Part shown: piece by piece, positions 26,125-37,148 of the stretch
How the letters are laid out: the number at the start of each line of letters is the position of its first letter
Numbering within the stretch: position 1 is the first letter of the stretch
Source of the DNA: Roseibium sp. Sym1
Lineage (GTDB): Bacteria; Pseudomonadota; Alphaproteobacteria; Rhizobiales; Stappiaceae
DNA length: 64,000 nucleotides
Assembly (NCBI RefSeq): GCF_027359675.1
Contig: NZ_CP114786.1
Location: 3,074,501-3,138,500, forward strand
Reading direction: 5' to 3'
The notes under the pieces: generated by a model
Seen by the model: only the letters and a program-made list of their open reading frames with translations
The model's database searches: none
Told to the model about the DNA's origin: nothing
Made by a program: the position numbers and the translations under genes

Positions 26125-26915
26125 GACATGGCCTCATCCGGGACGCGGCCCTGAGCGATTTCGATCTGGTGCCGCAAGATTGTCAGGCGTTCGGCGGATT
26201 CTGCAGTGTAGAGATCTTCCAGGTCGGCGGGTGCCGAGCGGGAGATGTCCATGACGTATTGCGTGCGCGCGGGGCGTCCGGACAGGACGACAACCTGGTC
26301 GCCCAGGAAAATGGCTTCGCGCAGGTCGTGGGTGATCAAGACGCCGGTGAAGGGTTCCTTCGCCTTCAGGTCATGCATGGTTTGCCAAAGGTCCTCCCGC
26401 GTGAAGGCATCCAGCGCGCCGAACGGTTCGTCCAGGATCAGGACCTCGGGCTGGTGCACCAGGGCCCGGCACAGGGAGGCGCGCTGGCGCATGCCTCCCG
26501 AGAGTTCGGACGGGCGCTTGTCCTCGAACCCTTCCAGGCCCACGAGGGACAGGAGGTGCCGCGCGCGATCAACCGCGGCCTGACCTTTCAGGCCGTTGGG
26601 AACGATCTCCAGCGGCAGCATCACGTTTTTCAAAATGGACCGCCATTCCAGCAGTACCGGGTTCTGGAACGCCATGCCGACGGTCGAGCGCGGCCCGCGC
26701 ACCCGTTCTCCATGCAGCCAGACCTCGCCTTCATCCGGGCGCATCAGTCCGGCGATGAGGCGGGTCAGTGTCGACTTGCCGCAACCGGACGGACCGACGA
26801 CCGCGCAAAAGCCGCCTTCATCAACGGAGACCTCGAGTCCGTCGAGGACGGGTAAAGGGCCGGCCGCGGTCGCGTAGGCATGGCGCACGCCCTTTATTTC
26901 TATCAAAGCTGTCAT
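26121..26915 (-). CDS. ABC transporter ATP-binding protein (SsuB/TauB/ThiZ family)
   Basis: ATPase of 264 aa. Walker A GPSGCGKST near 42-50, signature LSGGMRQRASLCRALVHQPEVLILDEPFGALDAFT and H-loop LITHDLREA are intact. It lies 40 bases after the receptor gene stop and overlaps the permease gene by four bases. It powers the NMT1-receptor importer of this cluster. Confidence 0.91.
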   Translation of the reverse strand: MTALIEIKGVRHAYATAAGPLPVLDGLEVSVDEGGFCAVVGPSGCGKSTLTRLIAGLMRPDEGEVWLHGERVRGPRSTVGMAFQNPVLLEWRSILKNVMLPLEIVPNGLKGQAAVDRARHLLSLVGLEGFEDKRPSELSGGMRQRASLCRALVHQPEVLILDEPFGALDAFTREDLWQTMHDLKAKEPFTGVLITHDLREAIFLGDQVVVLSGRPARTQYVMDISRSAPADLEDLYTAESAERLTILRHQIEIAQGRVPDEAMS

Positions 26916-26928
26916 GGGATCCTTGATG

Positions 26929-26949
26929 GTGGGGGCGCTTGGCCCCCAC
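26929..26949 (-). other. hairpin after the NMT1-like receptor gene
   Basis: GTGGGGGC (26929-26936) and GCCCCCAC (26942-26949) form an 8-bp stem with a five-base loop directly after the receptor stop codon, without a T-run. It probably sets the ratio of receptor to ATPase/permease transcript. Confidence 0.55.
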
Positions 26950-26955
26950 GCTGTC

Positions 26956-27966
26956 TTATTTCAGGGGGAAACCGCCTTCGGGAAGGTAGGCGTCCGTGAA
27001 ATAGAGGCTGGCATCCGGCTCGTTCTGGAAGTCGTAGACCATGCCGATCTGCTTGATGGCGCTGGCCATGCGATCGTCGTCGATGCCGCCCATGCCGTTG
27101 GCGGTCGTGTAATCCGTGACGACATTGGCGTCGATCGCCAGCTGCAGGCGGCGCTGCTCGAGGGCGGCGTCGGCGGCCGGGTTGCGCTCCACCAGGGAGG
27201 GGATGACGGCTGCCGGGTCGGCGATGGCGTCCTTCCAGCCCATGGCGACCGCTTCAAGGAAGCCCTTGACGATCTCCGGGTTGGCGGCGGCGAATTCCGT
27301 GTTCACGATCACGGCGTTGCCATAGAGGTCGAGACCGTGATCGGCCATCAGGATGGTCGAGATGTCCTCTTCCGGAACGCCGAGGCGGACGAGGTTCAGG
27401 TAGGAGCTGAACGAGAAGCCGGTGATCGACGAGACATTGCCTTCGGCCAGCATCGGCTCGCGGGTTGGGAAGCCGACGGGCTCGACCTTGATGTCGTCCA
27501 TGTTGATGCCGTTTTCGGCGGCAAAGATCGGGAACTGCGCCCAGGCTCCGTCCGGCGGCGGCGCGCCGAGGACCTTGCCGGCGAGGTCGCCCGGGCCTTC
27601 GACGCCCAGCGATTTCCGGCCGATGACCGCAAAGGGCGGCTTGTCGTAGATCATCATGGCCGCGATCACGGGCGCGCCCGGGTTCTGGTCAACGAACTTG
27701 ATCAGGCTGTTGATGTCGGCAAAGCCGATGGGAAAGGCGCCGGTTGCCACTTTCGGAATGGCATCCAGGGACCCGGAGCCGGCGGTGATCTCGACGCTCA
27801 GGCCCTTGTCCTCGAAATGGCCGTTGTCGATTGCAGCAAAATAGGGTGCGGCAGGGCCTTCAAATTTCCAGTCGAGGGCAAAAGGGACGGCGGTCTGGGC
27901 GCTGGCGGCCGCTGTCGTTGTCCCGAGGGCCACAAACGCAGCCGCGACAATCTTGCTGTAAAACAT
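26956..27966 (-). CDS. NMT1/THI5-like ABC transporter substrate-binding protein
   Basis: Periplasmic receptor of 336 aa with a signal peptide (1-23, ending ASA) and the NMT1-like motifs FALDWKFEGPAAPYFAAIDNG near 29-49 and AGSGSLDAIPKVATGAFPIGFADI. Relatives bind hydroxymethylpyrimidine-type, sulfonate, riboflavin-related or hydantoin-like molecules. It heads the minus-strand set receptor-ATPase-permease-carbamoylase, which points to a ureido or hydantoin-derived substrate. No thiamine-gene neighbours or TPP-riboswitch motif were seen, which argues against a thiamine-precursor role. Confidence 0.85.
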   Translation of the reverse strand: MFYSKIVAAAFVALGTTTAAASAQTAVPFALDWKFEGPAAPYFAAIDNGHFEDKGLSVEITAGSGSLDAIPKVATGAFPIGFADINSLIKFVDQNPGAPVIAAMMIYDKPPFAVIGRKSLGVEGPGDLAGKVLGAPPPDGAWAQFPIFAAENGINMDDIKVEPVGFPTREPMLAEGNVSSITGFSFSSYLNLVRLGVPEEDISTILMADHGLDLYGNAVIVNTEFAAANPEIVKGFLEAVAMGWKDAIADPAAVIPSLVERNPAADAALEQRRLQLAIDANVVTDYTTANGMGGIDDDRMASAIKQIGMVYDFQNEPDASLYFTDAYLPEGGFPLK

Positions 27967-28074
27967 GAACTTCTCCAGTTGCTACATCGGCGCAGCCTCA
28001 TGGGCGCGCCTTTTTCGCATTGCACAGGCATGGCAAGCTAGTGAGGGAATTTCCGATTTGCAAATCTTTTTGGC

Positions 28075-28084
28075 AAGTATACTT
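28075..28084. promoter_or_regulatory. 10-bp palindrome upstream of the NMT1-like importer
   Basis: AAGTATACTT is a perfect palindrome about 110 bases before the receptor start, in an AT-rich patch of the 222-bp gap. It resembles GTATAC-centred operators used by GntR/FadR-type repressors. No regulator gene is adjacent. The rest of the gap contains only weak GC hairpins after the response-regulator gene. Confidence 0.4.
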
Positions 28085-28188
28085 TTTGTGCAGATAGGGT
28101 CGCCGGACCGTGGTGAACCAGTTGCTGACACAAGTGGCAGGGTCCGGCCGAACGGTTCAGCAGCCTGGCGAGGCTGAGCGCCGAAAAA

Positions 28189-28914
28189 TCAATCGAACAC
28201 GTATCCGATCCCCCGAACCGTGCGGATCGTTTCCGGCTTGGTCGGATTGATCTCGATCTTGCGGCGAAGCCGGGAGATGCGCAGGTCGATGGAGCGGTCG
28301 AAGGGTTCCCAGCCCTTGTCATGCGCCTGCTCCAGCAGCTGGTCCCGGTTGAGGACACGGCCGCGGTTTTCCGCAAAGACCCTGAGCAGGCTGAATTCCA
28401 TGGCGGTAATGGCGATTTCGTCGCCGTCCGCGCCAAACAGCTTGGCTCCGTCGAGATCCAGCCGGCAGGGGCCGAACTGGACCGTTCCCGCTTGCCGGTC
28501 CTTGTGCTGCTGCTCGTTGTCGCTGAAGGCCTGCCGGCGCAGGGCGGCCTTGATACGCGCCTCCAGTTCGCGCAGGTCGACCGGTTTGCCGACATAGTCG
28601 TCGGCGCCCATTTCCAGGCCGACGATGCGGTCGACCACTTCGCTTGCCGCCGTCAGCATGATCACGGGCACGGTCGAGGTGGCGCGCAACTCGCGCAGGG
28701 CGGTCAGACCATCGGTTCCCGGCATGTTGACGTCGAGGATGATCAGGTTTGGCTGAAACGTCTCGAAGAGCTTCGACATTTCGGCGGCGTTCGGTGCCTC
28801 GGTGACCGCGTAGCCGCGCTCGCTCAGGTATTCGGCGACCATTTCGCGCAGGTGGGGCTCGTCGTCACACACCAGGATCTGCCTGGAAGTCCGGTTCACG
28901 GAAGGGCTTGTCAT
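28189..28914 (-). CDS. OmpR-family response regulator
   Basis: Two-domain transcription factor of 241 aa. The receiver domain (about 11-125) has the acidic pair in LVCDDEP, phospho-acceptor Asp61 in LILDVNMPG, and the Lys in VGKPVDL. The C-terminal winged helix (about 140-238) ends in IRTVRGIGYVF, the OmpR/PhoB recognition segment. The start at 28914 overlaps the hybrid kinase stop (ATGA), so the pair is co-translated and should be cognate. Targets are unknown. Confidence 0.9.
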   Translation of the reverse strand: MTSPSVNRTSRQILVCDDEPHLREMVAEYLSERGYAVTEAPNAAEMSKLFETFQPNLIILDVNMPGTDGLTALRELRATSTVPVIMLTAASEVVDRIVGLEMGADDYVGKPVDLRELEARIKAALRRQAFSDNEQQHKDRQAGTVQFGPCRLDLDGAKLFGADGDEIAITAMEFSLLRVFAENRGRVLNRDQLLEQAHDKGWEPFDRSIDLRISRLRRKIEINPTKPETIRTVRGIGYVFD

Positions 28915-31900
28915 GCGTCTTGGTCTCCGCCGCTGAGCGTTTTCAGGAGGTTCGCCAGTTCCTCTTTCAGGATCGGTTTTTCGATGAAGGGGCATTCGCT
29001 TTCGGTCAGGAACCGTGTGACTGCCTTGCCCATGGAATCGCCGGTGACGAAACCGATCCGGCCGGTATAGGCGGGCTGGTGTTCCTGAAGGGTCCTGTAG
29101 AAGGCCTCTCCGTCAATGCCGGGCATCTTGAAATCGCTGAGGATCAGGTCGAAAGCCGAACGGGACAGCAGGTTCAGGGCCTCGCGCGCGTCGCCCGCCA
29201 GGGTGGCCTGACAGCCGAGATCTTCCAGGAGATCGGCGATCAGTTCGCCGACGTCGGCCTCGTCATCGACCACGAGCACCCGCTTGCGGCCAACCGTCCC
29301 GCCGGATTGCAGCGCCGCGGACGTTTCATCGGCTTCCGGTCTCGTGGCCTGCAACCTGACGAAAAAACTCGTGCCCGTACCGGGCGCGGAGGTGACTTCG
29401 AGTGTGCCGCCATGGGTATCGACGATCCTGTGACTGAAGGCGAGGCCGACGCCGGTGCCTTCGCCGACATCCTTGGTGGTGAAGAACGGCTCGAAAATGC
29501 GCGCCCTGATGTCCTCCGGGATCCCCGGTCCGTTGTCGCGGACCTCCAGAACACACTGGTCGTCATCGGCCAGGTGCCTGGACGCGATCGTCAGCATGCC
29601 CTTTTCACCAAGCCCGGCGAGGGCATGTTCGGCATTGACGATCAGGTTCGTGACAACCTGGATGAGCTGGTCGGCGTCGCCGGACACCGCCGGCTGCGTG
29701 TCGTCGAACTCCGTCACGATGCGCGTTCCGTTTGCCCTGAGACCGTAGCCGGCAACCTCGAGCGCGACGGCGGCAATTTCGTTCAGGGAACAGGGCTCGA
29801 TCCTGGCAGGCCGCTGCCGCGCCATCGCCAGGAACGTCTTGACGATCCGGGCACTGCGGTCTGCGGCCTCTGCAATCCGGTCGACCCGTTTCGAAAGGAC
29901 CGGATCTTCGAGCCGCCCCTCCAGCATCTGGGCATAACCGACGATGATCGAGAGCGGATTGTTGAGTTCGTGGGCGACACCGGCCAGGAGTTCTCCGAGG
30001 GCGGAGAGTTTCTCGCTCTGGTGGGCAATGTCACGCTGCTTCTGCAGCTCTTCCTGCATGGCGAGCAGGTCGGAAATGTCGCGGGTGGACGAGACGATCA
30101 CGTTCTCGCCCTTGTAGTCGGTGACGCGCGCGGCCGTCAGCCCTTCCATGATCGAACCGTCGGCACGGCGGAACTGAACCCGGTAATCGTCGAGTGAGCC
30201 GGTCGGCAGCAGGGCGTTGAGATAGCGTTTGCGGTCGTCGGGCGAGAGGAAGAAGCTGAGGGTCGAGTCGATTTCGCCGAAGCGGTCGCGCGAGGCGGGC
30301 GGACAATAGATGATCTTGCCGTCCTCGATCCGCGAGACCAGGAAATTGGCCGGGCAGGCCTCGACGATCTTGCGCAGCAACAGGTCGGCCTCGCGCTGCT
30401 CCTCCTCGGCGCGGCGCTGCTCGGTGATGTCGATGAAGGAGACGAGATAGCCGTCGAGTTCGGTATGATGGGCGGACGCCAGCAGGATGCGACCGCCGCC
30501 AAGCGTGATGGTTTCCTTCTTGGCATAGTTCCGCACCAGCCGGTCGAGTTCGCTCATATAGGCGTTTTTCTCGAAGCCTTCGGGGACCAGCATGACGCCG
30601 CCGTCGATCAGCCGGTCCATCATGCCGACAAGGTTTTCCCCTTGCTCCGGCGGCTTGATCTCGCTGAAGAACATCTCGTCGTAGAGCCGGTTGCCAAGCA
30701 CGAAATTCAGGTCCCTGTCGAACAGGACCAGGCCTTCATCGAGCGACTGGATGGCATCGTTGAGGGTCCGCAGGCTGCGGTTTTCCGATTCCTTCAGCGC
30801 GGTGATGTCGGTGACCACGACCACGCGGCCATTGTCCTGGGTGATCGCGCGTTCCACCAGATAGTGCCGGCCGTTCCGGAAACTGACTTCCATCGGCGTG
30901 AGTGTTTCGCGCTGGCGCCGGACAGCATCCGCGAACAGCTCAGCTGCCAGGTCGCCGACGTCGCGGCCGGCAATCGTCGCGACCTGGGGGGACAGGACCT
31001 CGATCCGCTCGGCATCGGAGAGGTTCAGGATCGTCTCGGCGGTCATGTGGAACGGGGCGGCAAAGGCATCGTTGCAATGGGTGAAACGGCCGTCCGCGCC
31101 TTCGATCGCGACCCCGACCGGCAGTCGCGCAACCGCGTCCGTGAAGAGCCGCTCCGCGCGCAACTGGTCGGTGACGTCCTCGATGGTCAGGATCCGGCCT
31201 TGCAGCGCGGTCTCATAGACATTGCCGACGATTTCCCGGCCCTGGTTGTTCGGCACCGAGAAACCCTTGGCGGCCTGACGGATCATCCTGTCCAGTTCGT
31301 CCAGTACTTCCCGGCTGGGCGTCCAGGCGGGCAGGGGAAACTGCCCGGTTGAAATGGCGCCGGCATGGATTTCACGCATCGTCCGCCCGGCCTCCAGCAG
31401 GTTGCCGTTCGGGTCGCCGATCTCCCGGAACTTGGCGTTGGCAAAGACCAGCCGTTCATCGTCGTCGACGAGCGCGATGCCGAAATCGACCGCTTCTATG
31501 GCGCCGTGGAGCAGGTCCCGGGCGCGAGCCTGGGCGGTACGCTGCTCCGTGATGTCGAGGACGGTTGCGACGATGCCGCCCTCCGCGAGGCGCGCCAGAG
31601 TGATTTCCCGCTGGGTGCCGTCGGCGACCCTGATCTCGACCTTGAGCGTGCCGGCAGCCTCCAGAGCATCGAGAAGATCGGAGAGCCCGCCCTCCGGTCC
31701 CCGGACAATCGTTATGTGTCCGCTGCCGACGGCGGCGCCGATGATGTCCAGCATCGGTGTCCCGGGCACCAGAAGGTGCCGATGCGGGCCCAGCATGTCC
31801 GCGTAGCGGCTGTTCGCGAAGATCAGTTTCCTGTCCTGATCGTAGAGCACGAAGCCCTCGCGCAGCCCATCGACGGCCTCCTCCAGGAGCTTCCGTCTGG

Positions 31901-31949
31901 TCCGGTCGTCGTCCGCGCCAACCGCACCGCTGTCCCCCTGCTGCAACAT
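28911..31949 (-). CDS. soluble five-PAS hybrid sensor histidine kinase
   Basis: Cytoplasmic sensor kinase of 1012 aa without a predicted membrane segment. Five PAS-like units lie at about 19-133, 145-262, 268-384, 395-510 and 522-627, each ending in an xDITE/xDIT-type segment. HisKA follows with phospho-acceptor His660 in [11 protein letters not shown], then HATPase_c ([32 protein letters not shown]), and a C-terminal receiver with Asp939 in SDFKMPG. It lies 181 bases downstream of cbbZ on the same strand and overlaps its response regulator. An internal redox, oxygen or ligand signal is likely, but no heme or flavin signature could be assigned. Confidence 0.88.
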   Translation of the reverse strand: MLQQGDSGAVGADDDRTRRKLLEEAVDGLREGFVLYDQDRKLIFANSRYADMLGPHRHLLVPGTPMLDIIGAAVGSGHITIVRGPEGGLSDLLDALEAAGTLKVEIRVADGTQREITLARLAEGGIVATVLDITEQRTAQARARDLLHGAIEAVDFGIALVDDDERLVFANAKFREIGDPNGNLLEAGRTMREIHAGAISTGQFPLPAWTPSREVLDELDRMIRQAAKGFSVPNNQGREIVGNVYETALQGRILTIEDVTDQLRAERLFTDAVARLPVGVAIEGADGRFTHCNDAFAAPFHMTAETILNLSDAERIEVLSPQVATIAGRDVGDLAAELFADAVRRQRETLTPMEVSFRNGRHYLVERAITQDNGRVVVVTDITALKESENRSLRTLNDAIQSLDEGLVLFDRDLNFVLGNRLYDEMFFSEIKPPEQGENLVGMMDRLIDGGVMLVPEGFEKNAYMSELDRLVRNYAKKETITLGGGRILLASAHHTELDGYLVSFIDITEQRRAEEEQREADLLLRKIVEACPANFLVSRIEDGKIIYCPPASRDRFGEIDSTLSFFLSPDDRKRYLNALLPTGSLDDYRVQFRRADGSIMEGLTAARVTDYKGENVIVSSTRDISDLLAMQEELQKQRDIAHQSEKLSALGELLAGVAHELNNPLSIIVGYAQMLEGRLEDPVLSKRVDRIAEAADRSARIVKTFLAMARQRPARIEPCSLNEIAAVALEVAGYGLRANGTRIVTEFDDTQPAVSGDADQLIQVVTNLIVNAEHALAGLGEKGMLTIASRHLADDDQCVLEVRDNGPGIPEDIRARIFEPFFTTKDVGEGTGVGLAFSHRIVDTHGGTLEVTSAPGTGTSFFVRLQATRPEADETSAALQSGGTVGRKRVLVVDDEADVGELIADLLEDLGCQATLAGDAREALNLLSRSAFDLILSDFKMPGIDGEAFYRTLQEHQPAYTGRIGFVTGDSMGKAVTRFLTESECPFIEKPILKEELANLLKTLSGGDQDA

Positions 31950-32130
31950 CCGATCCCAATCCGTCCTGCCTGCGTGGCTGTTTAGACAGCCCGCATCCCT
32001 GCCTACACGGCCGGTTTTTCAGTTTGGCCTTGGCGAATGTATCAATTGTGTCAAGGCGCGTGTAGCGCCAGAGCCTGTCGGCACCGGCGTGACGTATCCC
32101 GGCCGAACCGGGAAGGACGGACGAAGAAAA

Positions 32131-32793
32131 TCAGACCGGTGCGGCGAGAAGGCTCTCCAAGAGATCCGGCAAATCCCTGAAATCCTGAAAGCTGACAGTG
32201 TGCGGCAGCTCGGAGACCTGGCGTTTCCGGTACCCCTCGGTGAACAGGGCGAAGGGCACGCCTGCTTTCCGTGCGGTTTCTGCATCGACCTCGCTGTCGC
32301 CGACATAGACCACCGGGCCGTCACCCAGGCGATCCCGAAGGACGTTCAGGCCTTCCGGGTCGGGTTTGCGGGAGGACAGGCTGTCGCCGCCGACAAGATC
32401 GTCGAAGAAATGTGCCAGGCCGAGATCCTGCAGGATCGCTTGCGCCGGTGCTTCCGGCTTGTTTGTGCAGACTGCAAGCCTGTGGCCTGACTGTTTCAAC
32501 GTGCTGAGGCTGTCCCGGACATTCGGATACGGCACGGTCAGGTCGGTGGCATGCGCCTGGTAATCGGCGAGGAAGCCGGCAACGAGACGGTCGCGGTCGT
32601 CCGGGTTCAGGGCCGTTGCCGCGATGATGCGGTCGACCAGCACCGGAATGCCGTTGCCGATGAAGGAGCGGATCGTTTCAGGCGGCAGTTCGGGCAGGCC
32701 TTCGGCGGCGAGCATCCGGGACGCAGCAGCATGGAGATCCGGCGCGCTGTCGATCAGCGTGCCGTCCAGGTCAAAAATCAGGATCGGTGTCAT
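32131..32793 (-). CDS. cbbZ: phosphoglycolate phosphatase
   Basis: HAD hydrolase of 220 aa that removes phosphate from 2-phosphoglycolate, the RuBisCO oxygenation product. Motif I is FDLDGT with Asp8 and Asp10, motif II is the Thr/Ser in VCTNKP, and motif IV is VYVGDSEVDAETA. The start at 32793 overlaps the stop of the thioredoxin-like gene (ATGA). It is the terminal gene of the cbb operon, as in other proteobacterial cbb clusters. Confidence 0.9.
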   Translation of the reverse strand: MTPILIFDLDGTLIDSAPDLHAAASRMLAAEGLPELPPETIRSFIGNGIPVLVDRIIAATALNPDDRDRLVAGFLADYQAHATDLTVPYPNVRDSLSTLKQSGHRLAVCTNKPEAPAQAILQDLGLAHFFDDLVGGDSLSSRKPDPEGLNVLRDRLGDGPVVYVGDSEVDAETARKAGVPFALFTEGYRKRQVSELPHTVSFQDFRDLPDLLESLLAAPV

Positions 32794-33344
32794 GCGGCCT
32801 TCCACTTGATGGAACAGCCCATGGACGGGATCTGGTCTTCCGGACCCTTGCCGGTTTCGGCCACCTGACGCATGGCTTCATAAAGATCGCGTCGGAGGTC
32901 CGGAGGACCGCTTTGCTTGCGCGAGGCGTCCAGGCGGCCGCGATACTGAAGCTCCAGAGCGGCATTGAAACCGAAGAAGTCAGGTGTGCAGACGGCGTCA
33001 TAGGCCCGGGCGACCGACTGGTCCTCGTCAAAGAGATAGGGGAAGGGAAAATTCTCCTTCTCCGCAAGCTCGGTCATCTTCTCGAAACTGTCCTGCGGAT
33101 AGGCTTCGGTGTCATTGGCGCTGATGGCGGCAACGCCGATGCCGAGCGCAGCAAGGTCACGGGCATCGCGCAGGATCCGGTCCCTGACCGCGACCACATA
33201 GGGGCAGTGGTTGCAGATGAACATGATCAGGGTGCCCTTCGGACCGGCAATGTCGGTCAGGCTGTAGGTCCTGCCGTCGGTGGCGGGCAGTTCGAAGGAC
33301 GGGGCTTTCCAGCCGAAATCGCAAACGGGTGGGGTGGCGGCCAT
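32790..33344 (-). CDS. thioredoxin-fold protein in the cbb operon
   Basis: Cytosolic protein of 184 aa in the AhpC/TSA thioredoxin-like class. It has the redox motif CNHCPYV with Cys44 and Cys47, and a distal Cys in PSMGCSIKW at the C-terminus. It sits between cbbE and cbbZ and is coupled to cbbZ by an ATGA overlap. That position suggests thiol-based redox tuning of the cycle or peroxide defence, but no such role is proven here. Typical cbbFPTALSXEZ operons lack a gene at this point as far as I recall. Confidence 0.8.
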   Translation of the reverse strand: MAATPPVCDFGWKAPSFELPATDGRTYSLTDIAGPKGTLIMFICNHCPYVVAVRDRILRDARDLAALGIGVAAISANDTEAYPQDSFEKMTELAEKENFPFPYLFDEDQSVARAYDAVCTPDFFGFNAALELQYRGRLDASRKQSGPPDLRRDLYEAMRQVAETGKGPEDQIPSMGCSIKWKAA

Positions 33345-33440
33345 GGGGGATCCCTCCTGTGCAAGGTCCGGTGCCGGACAGGTGACTCGGCGCGATCATA
33401 GCGAACTGGCGCACCCGGCGCACCTGGTGTGGCCGATCTC

Positions 33441-34142
33441 TCAGGCAGCCTGGTAGAGGGCCGCGTTTGCGGACTCGCGAATGGCGCGCATGTTTGCGCC
33501 ATATCTGTCCGGGGTTTCCACGGACCCGCCGCGGAAGACGGCGGAACCGGCGACCAGCACATCCGCACCGGCTTCGGCCACAAGCGGCGCGGTGGCCGGA
33601 TCGACGCCGCCGTCGACCTCGATATGGACCGGCCGGTCGCCGATCAGCGCGCGCAGCCGCCGGATCTGGTCGAGCTGGCTGGAGATGAAGGACTGACCGC
33701 CAAAGCCGGGATTGACCGTCATGACGCAGATCAGATCGGTCAGGTCCAGAAGCGGGGCGGCGGCCTCCACCGGCGTTCCGGGGTTCAGTGCCAGGCCCGC
33801 CTTCCTGCCTGTTGCACGGATCGCCTGCAACGTCCGGTGGGGATGGCTGCCGGCTTCGAGATGCGCCGTGATGACGTCGGCGCCCACCTCGGCAAAGGCC
33901 TCGATATAAGGATCGACGGGGGCAATCATCAAATGCACGTCCATGACCGTGGAAATATGCGGCCGGATCGCCTTGCACAGCTGTGGTCCAAAGGTGAGGT
34001 TGGGCACGAAATGCCCGTCCATCACGTCGACATGCACCCAGTCGCACCCCTGGTCCTCGATTGCCGCGATTTCCCGGCCGAAATCGGCAAAGTCCGCGGA
34101 CAGGATCGACGGGGCGATCTTGATGGATCGGCTAAAGGTCAT
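33441..34142 (-). CDS. cbbE: ribulose-phosphate 3-epimerase
   Basis: TIM-barrel epimerase of 233 aa interconverting ribulose 5-phosphate and xylulose 5-phosphate in the Calvin cycle. IAPSILSADFADF near the N-terminus, HVDVMDGHFVPNLTFGP (metal His and catalytic Asp) and VNPGFGGQSF are all conserved. It lies 31 bases downstream of cbbX. A housekeeping copy may exist elsewhere. Confidence 0.95.
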   Translation of the reverse strand: MTFSRSIKIAPSILSADFADFGREIAAIEDQGCDWVHVDVMDGHFVPNLTFGPQLCKAIRPHISTVMDVHLMIAPVDPYIEAFAEVGADVITAHLEAGSHPHRTLQAIRATGRKAGLALNPGTPVEAAAPLLDLTDLICVMTVNPGFGGQSFISSQLDQIRRLRALIGDRPVHIEVDGGVDPATAPLVAEAGADVLVAGSAVFRGGSVETPDRYGANMRAIRESANAALYQAA

Positions 34143-34173
34143 CTGGTTTCACCGTATTGAAATGGAAAGGGGA

Positions 34174-35106
34174 TCATTCGGCTGCGTCCCGTCGAACGGG
34201 ACGGTCCGCGTCAAGGCCGCCGCGGAAGACACGGCTGGCCCGGATGTCGGCTTCGCGGATGGTTGAGAGCGCAGTCGCATCGACCGGACCAGCGGCTTCG
34301 CTGAAGAGGCGGTTGGCCTGGCGCAGACGCGCCCGGTCGAGGGCGTTGCGGATCGAGCGGGCATTGGCGAAATGCGCCTGCGCCCTGCGCGCCGGGATGT
34401 AGTCCGCCATGGCCCGGCGCGCGTCGTCATCGAACCGGTAGTTCTGCTCGGCCAGCATGCCCTCGGAGATCTTCAAGAGCTCTTCGTCCGAATAGTCCGG
34501 AAAGTCGATATGATGGGCGATCCGGGAGCGGAAGCCGGGATTGGATTCAAAGAAACGGTCCATCCGGTCGCCGTATCCGGCCAGGATCACGACAAGGTCG
34601 TCGCGGTTGTTCTCCATGACCTGCAGCAGGATCTCGATCGCTTCCTGGCCATAGTCGCGTTCGTTCTCGGGGCGGTAGAGATAATAGGCCTCGTCGATGA
34701 ACAGCACACCGCCCATGGCTTTCTTGAGGATTTCCTTGGTCTTGGGCGCCGTGTGGCCGATATATTGGCCGACAAGATCGTCGCGGGTCACGGTCACCAG
34801 GTGACCCTTGCGCACATAGCCGAGCCGGTGCAGGAGGTCGGCCATCTTGAGCGCAACCGTGGTCTTTCCGGTGCCCGGATTTCCGGTGAAGCTCATGTGC
34901 AGGGTCGGCGTCTCGGTCGCCAGTCCCAACTGCCGCCTGGCCTGGTCGACCAGCAGCAGCGCCGCCGTTTCGCGGATGCGCTGCTTGACCGGTTCGAGCC
35001 CGATCAGGGTGTCGTCGAGCTCCTGCAGGATGTCGCGGACACCGCTTTCCTCATAGGCGGCGGCAAGGTCGATTTCGGTCGGCGGCGTGGTTTCATCAAC
35101 GGACAT
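34174..35106 (-). CDS. cbbX: red-type RuBisCO activase CbbX
   Basis: AAA+ ATPase of 310 aa that remodels inhibited red-type RuBisCO. Walker [10 protein letters not shown] near 76-84, Walker [12 protein letters not shown] near 136-146 and the pore-loop region YIGHTAPKT are typical of CbbX. It follows cbbS by 72 bases, the usual arrangement. Its presence agrees with the red-type large and small subunits encoded before it. CbbX acts by pulling the large-subunit C-terminus. Confidence 0.95.
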   Translation of the reverse strand: MSVDETTPPTEIDLAAAYEESGVRDILQELDDTLIGLEPVKQRIRETAALLLVDQARRQLGLATETPTLHMSFTGNPGTGKTTVALKMADLLHRLGYVRKGHLVTVTRDDLVGQYIGHTAPKTKEILKKAMGGVLFIDEAYYLYRPENERDYGQEAIEILLQVMENNRDDLVVILAGYGDRMDRFFESNPGFRSRIAHHIDFPDYSDEELLKISEGMLAEQNYRFDDDARRAMADYIPARRAQAHFANARSIRNALDRARLRQANRLFSEAAGPVDATALSTIREADIRASRVFRGGLDADRPVRRDAAE

Positions 35107-35178
35107 GGGGACTGCTCCGGTAAAAAGGCGGGCCGCCGGGTGGAGGAAGTCGGGATTCGGCGGCCCGCAGTGGACGGC

Positions 35179-35598
35179 TTATGCGTAGCGGCGGCCTTCG
35201 GGCTCGCGAACGGCATAGCTTTCCACGGTGTAGCGGATGATCCGGCCTTCGCCTTCCTGGCGGACAACGCGGAAACCGGGTTCGTCCGACGGCCGGTTGA
35301 CGATGAAGCTCAGCCGGATCGACTCCCATCCGGCGCTGCTGTCGAAGGCGATCACCCGGATATATTTGCCGCCGTGCTCCTTGCGGCACTCATTGACCTC
35401 GAACACCACGGCGGCGGCATCCGGATTGTCGAACATCGGGTGGCCCCACATTTCCCAATAGGTGTTCCGGGGATGCGGGTCGTCAGTGTATTCGACCGAC
35501 ACGGCCCAGCCGTTGTCGATGGCATATTGAGCCTGGTCCCGGATCTGGTCGTCGGTGAGATCCGGCAGGTAGCTGAACTGGCCCTGTCTGAGACGCAT
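35179..35598 (-). CDS. cbbS: RuBisCO small subunit (red type)
   Basis: Small subunit of 139 aa, the longer red-type (form IC/ID) class with a C-terminal extension. Recognisable blocks are GQFSYLPDLTD near 6-16, DPHPRNTYWEMWG near 40-52 and the beta-hairpin extension RIIRYTVESYAVREP. A longer open frame runs through from 36270, but it is the shadow of cbbL; ATG 35598 gives the correct start. It stabilises the L8S8 holoenzyme. Confidence 0.95.
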   Translation of the reverse strand: MRLRQGQFSYLPDLTDDQIRDQAQYAIDNGWAVSVEYTDDPHPRNTYWEMWGHPMFDNPDAAAVVFEVNECRKEHGGKYIRVIAFDSSAGWESIRLSFIVNRPSDEPGFRVVRQEGEGRIIRYTVESYAVREPEGRRYA

Positions 35599-35657
35599 GG
35601 GATTGCTCCTTTTCGCAAGTTTGGGTCGCCGCTTGAGCGGCGGTGAAACGGGATGAC

Positions 35658-37148
<1,491 letters not shown>

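Noticed and set aside
27967..28188. TPP riboswitch before the NMT1-like receptor
   Set aside because: I looked for the conserved CTGAGA/thi-box core and did not find it; no thiamine genes are adjacent.
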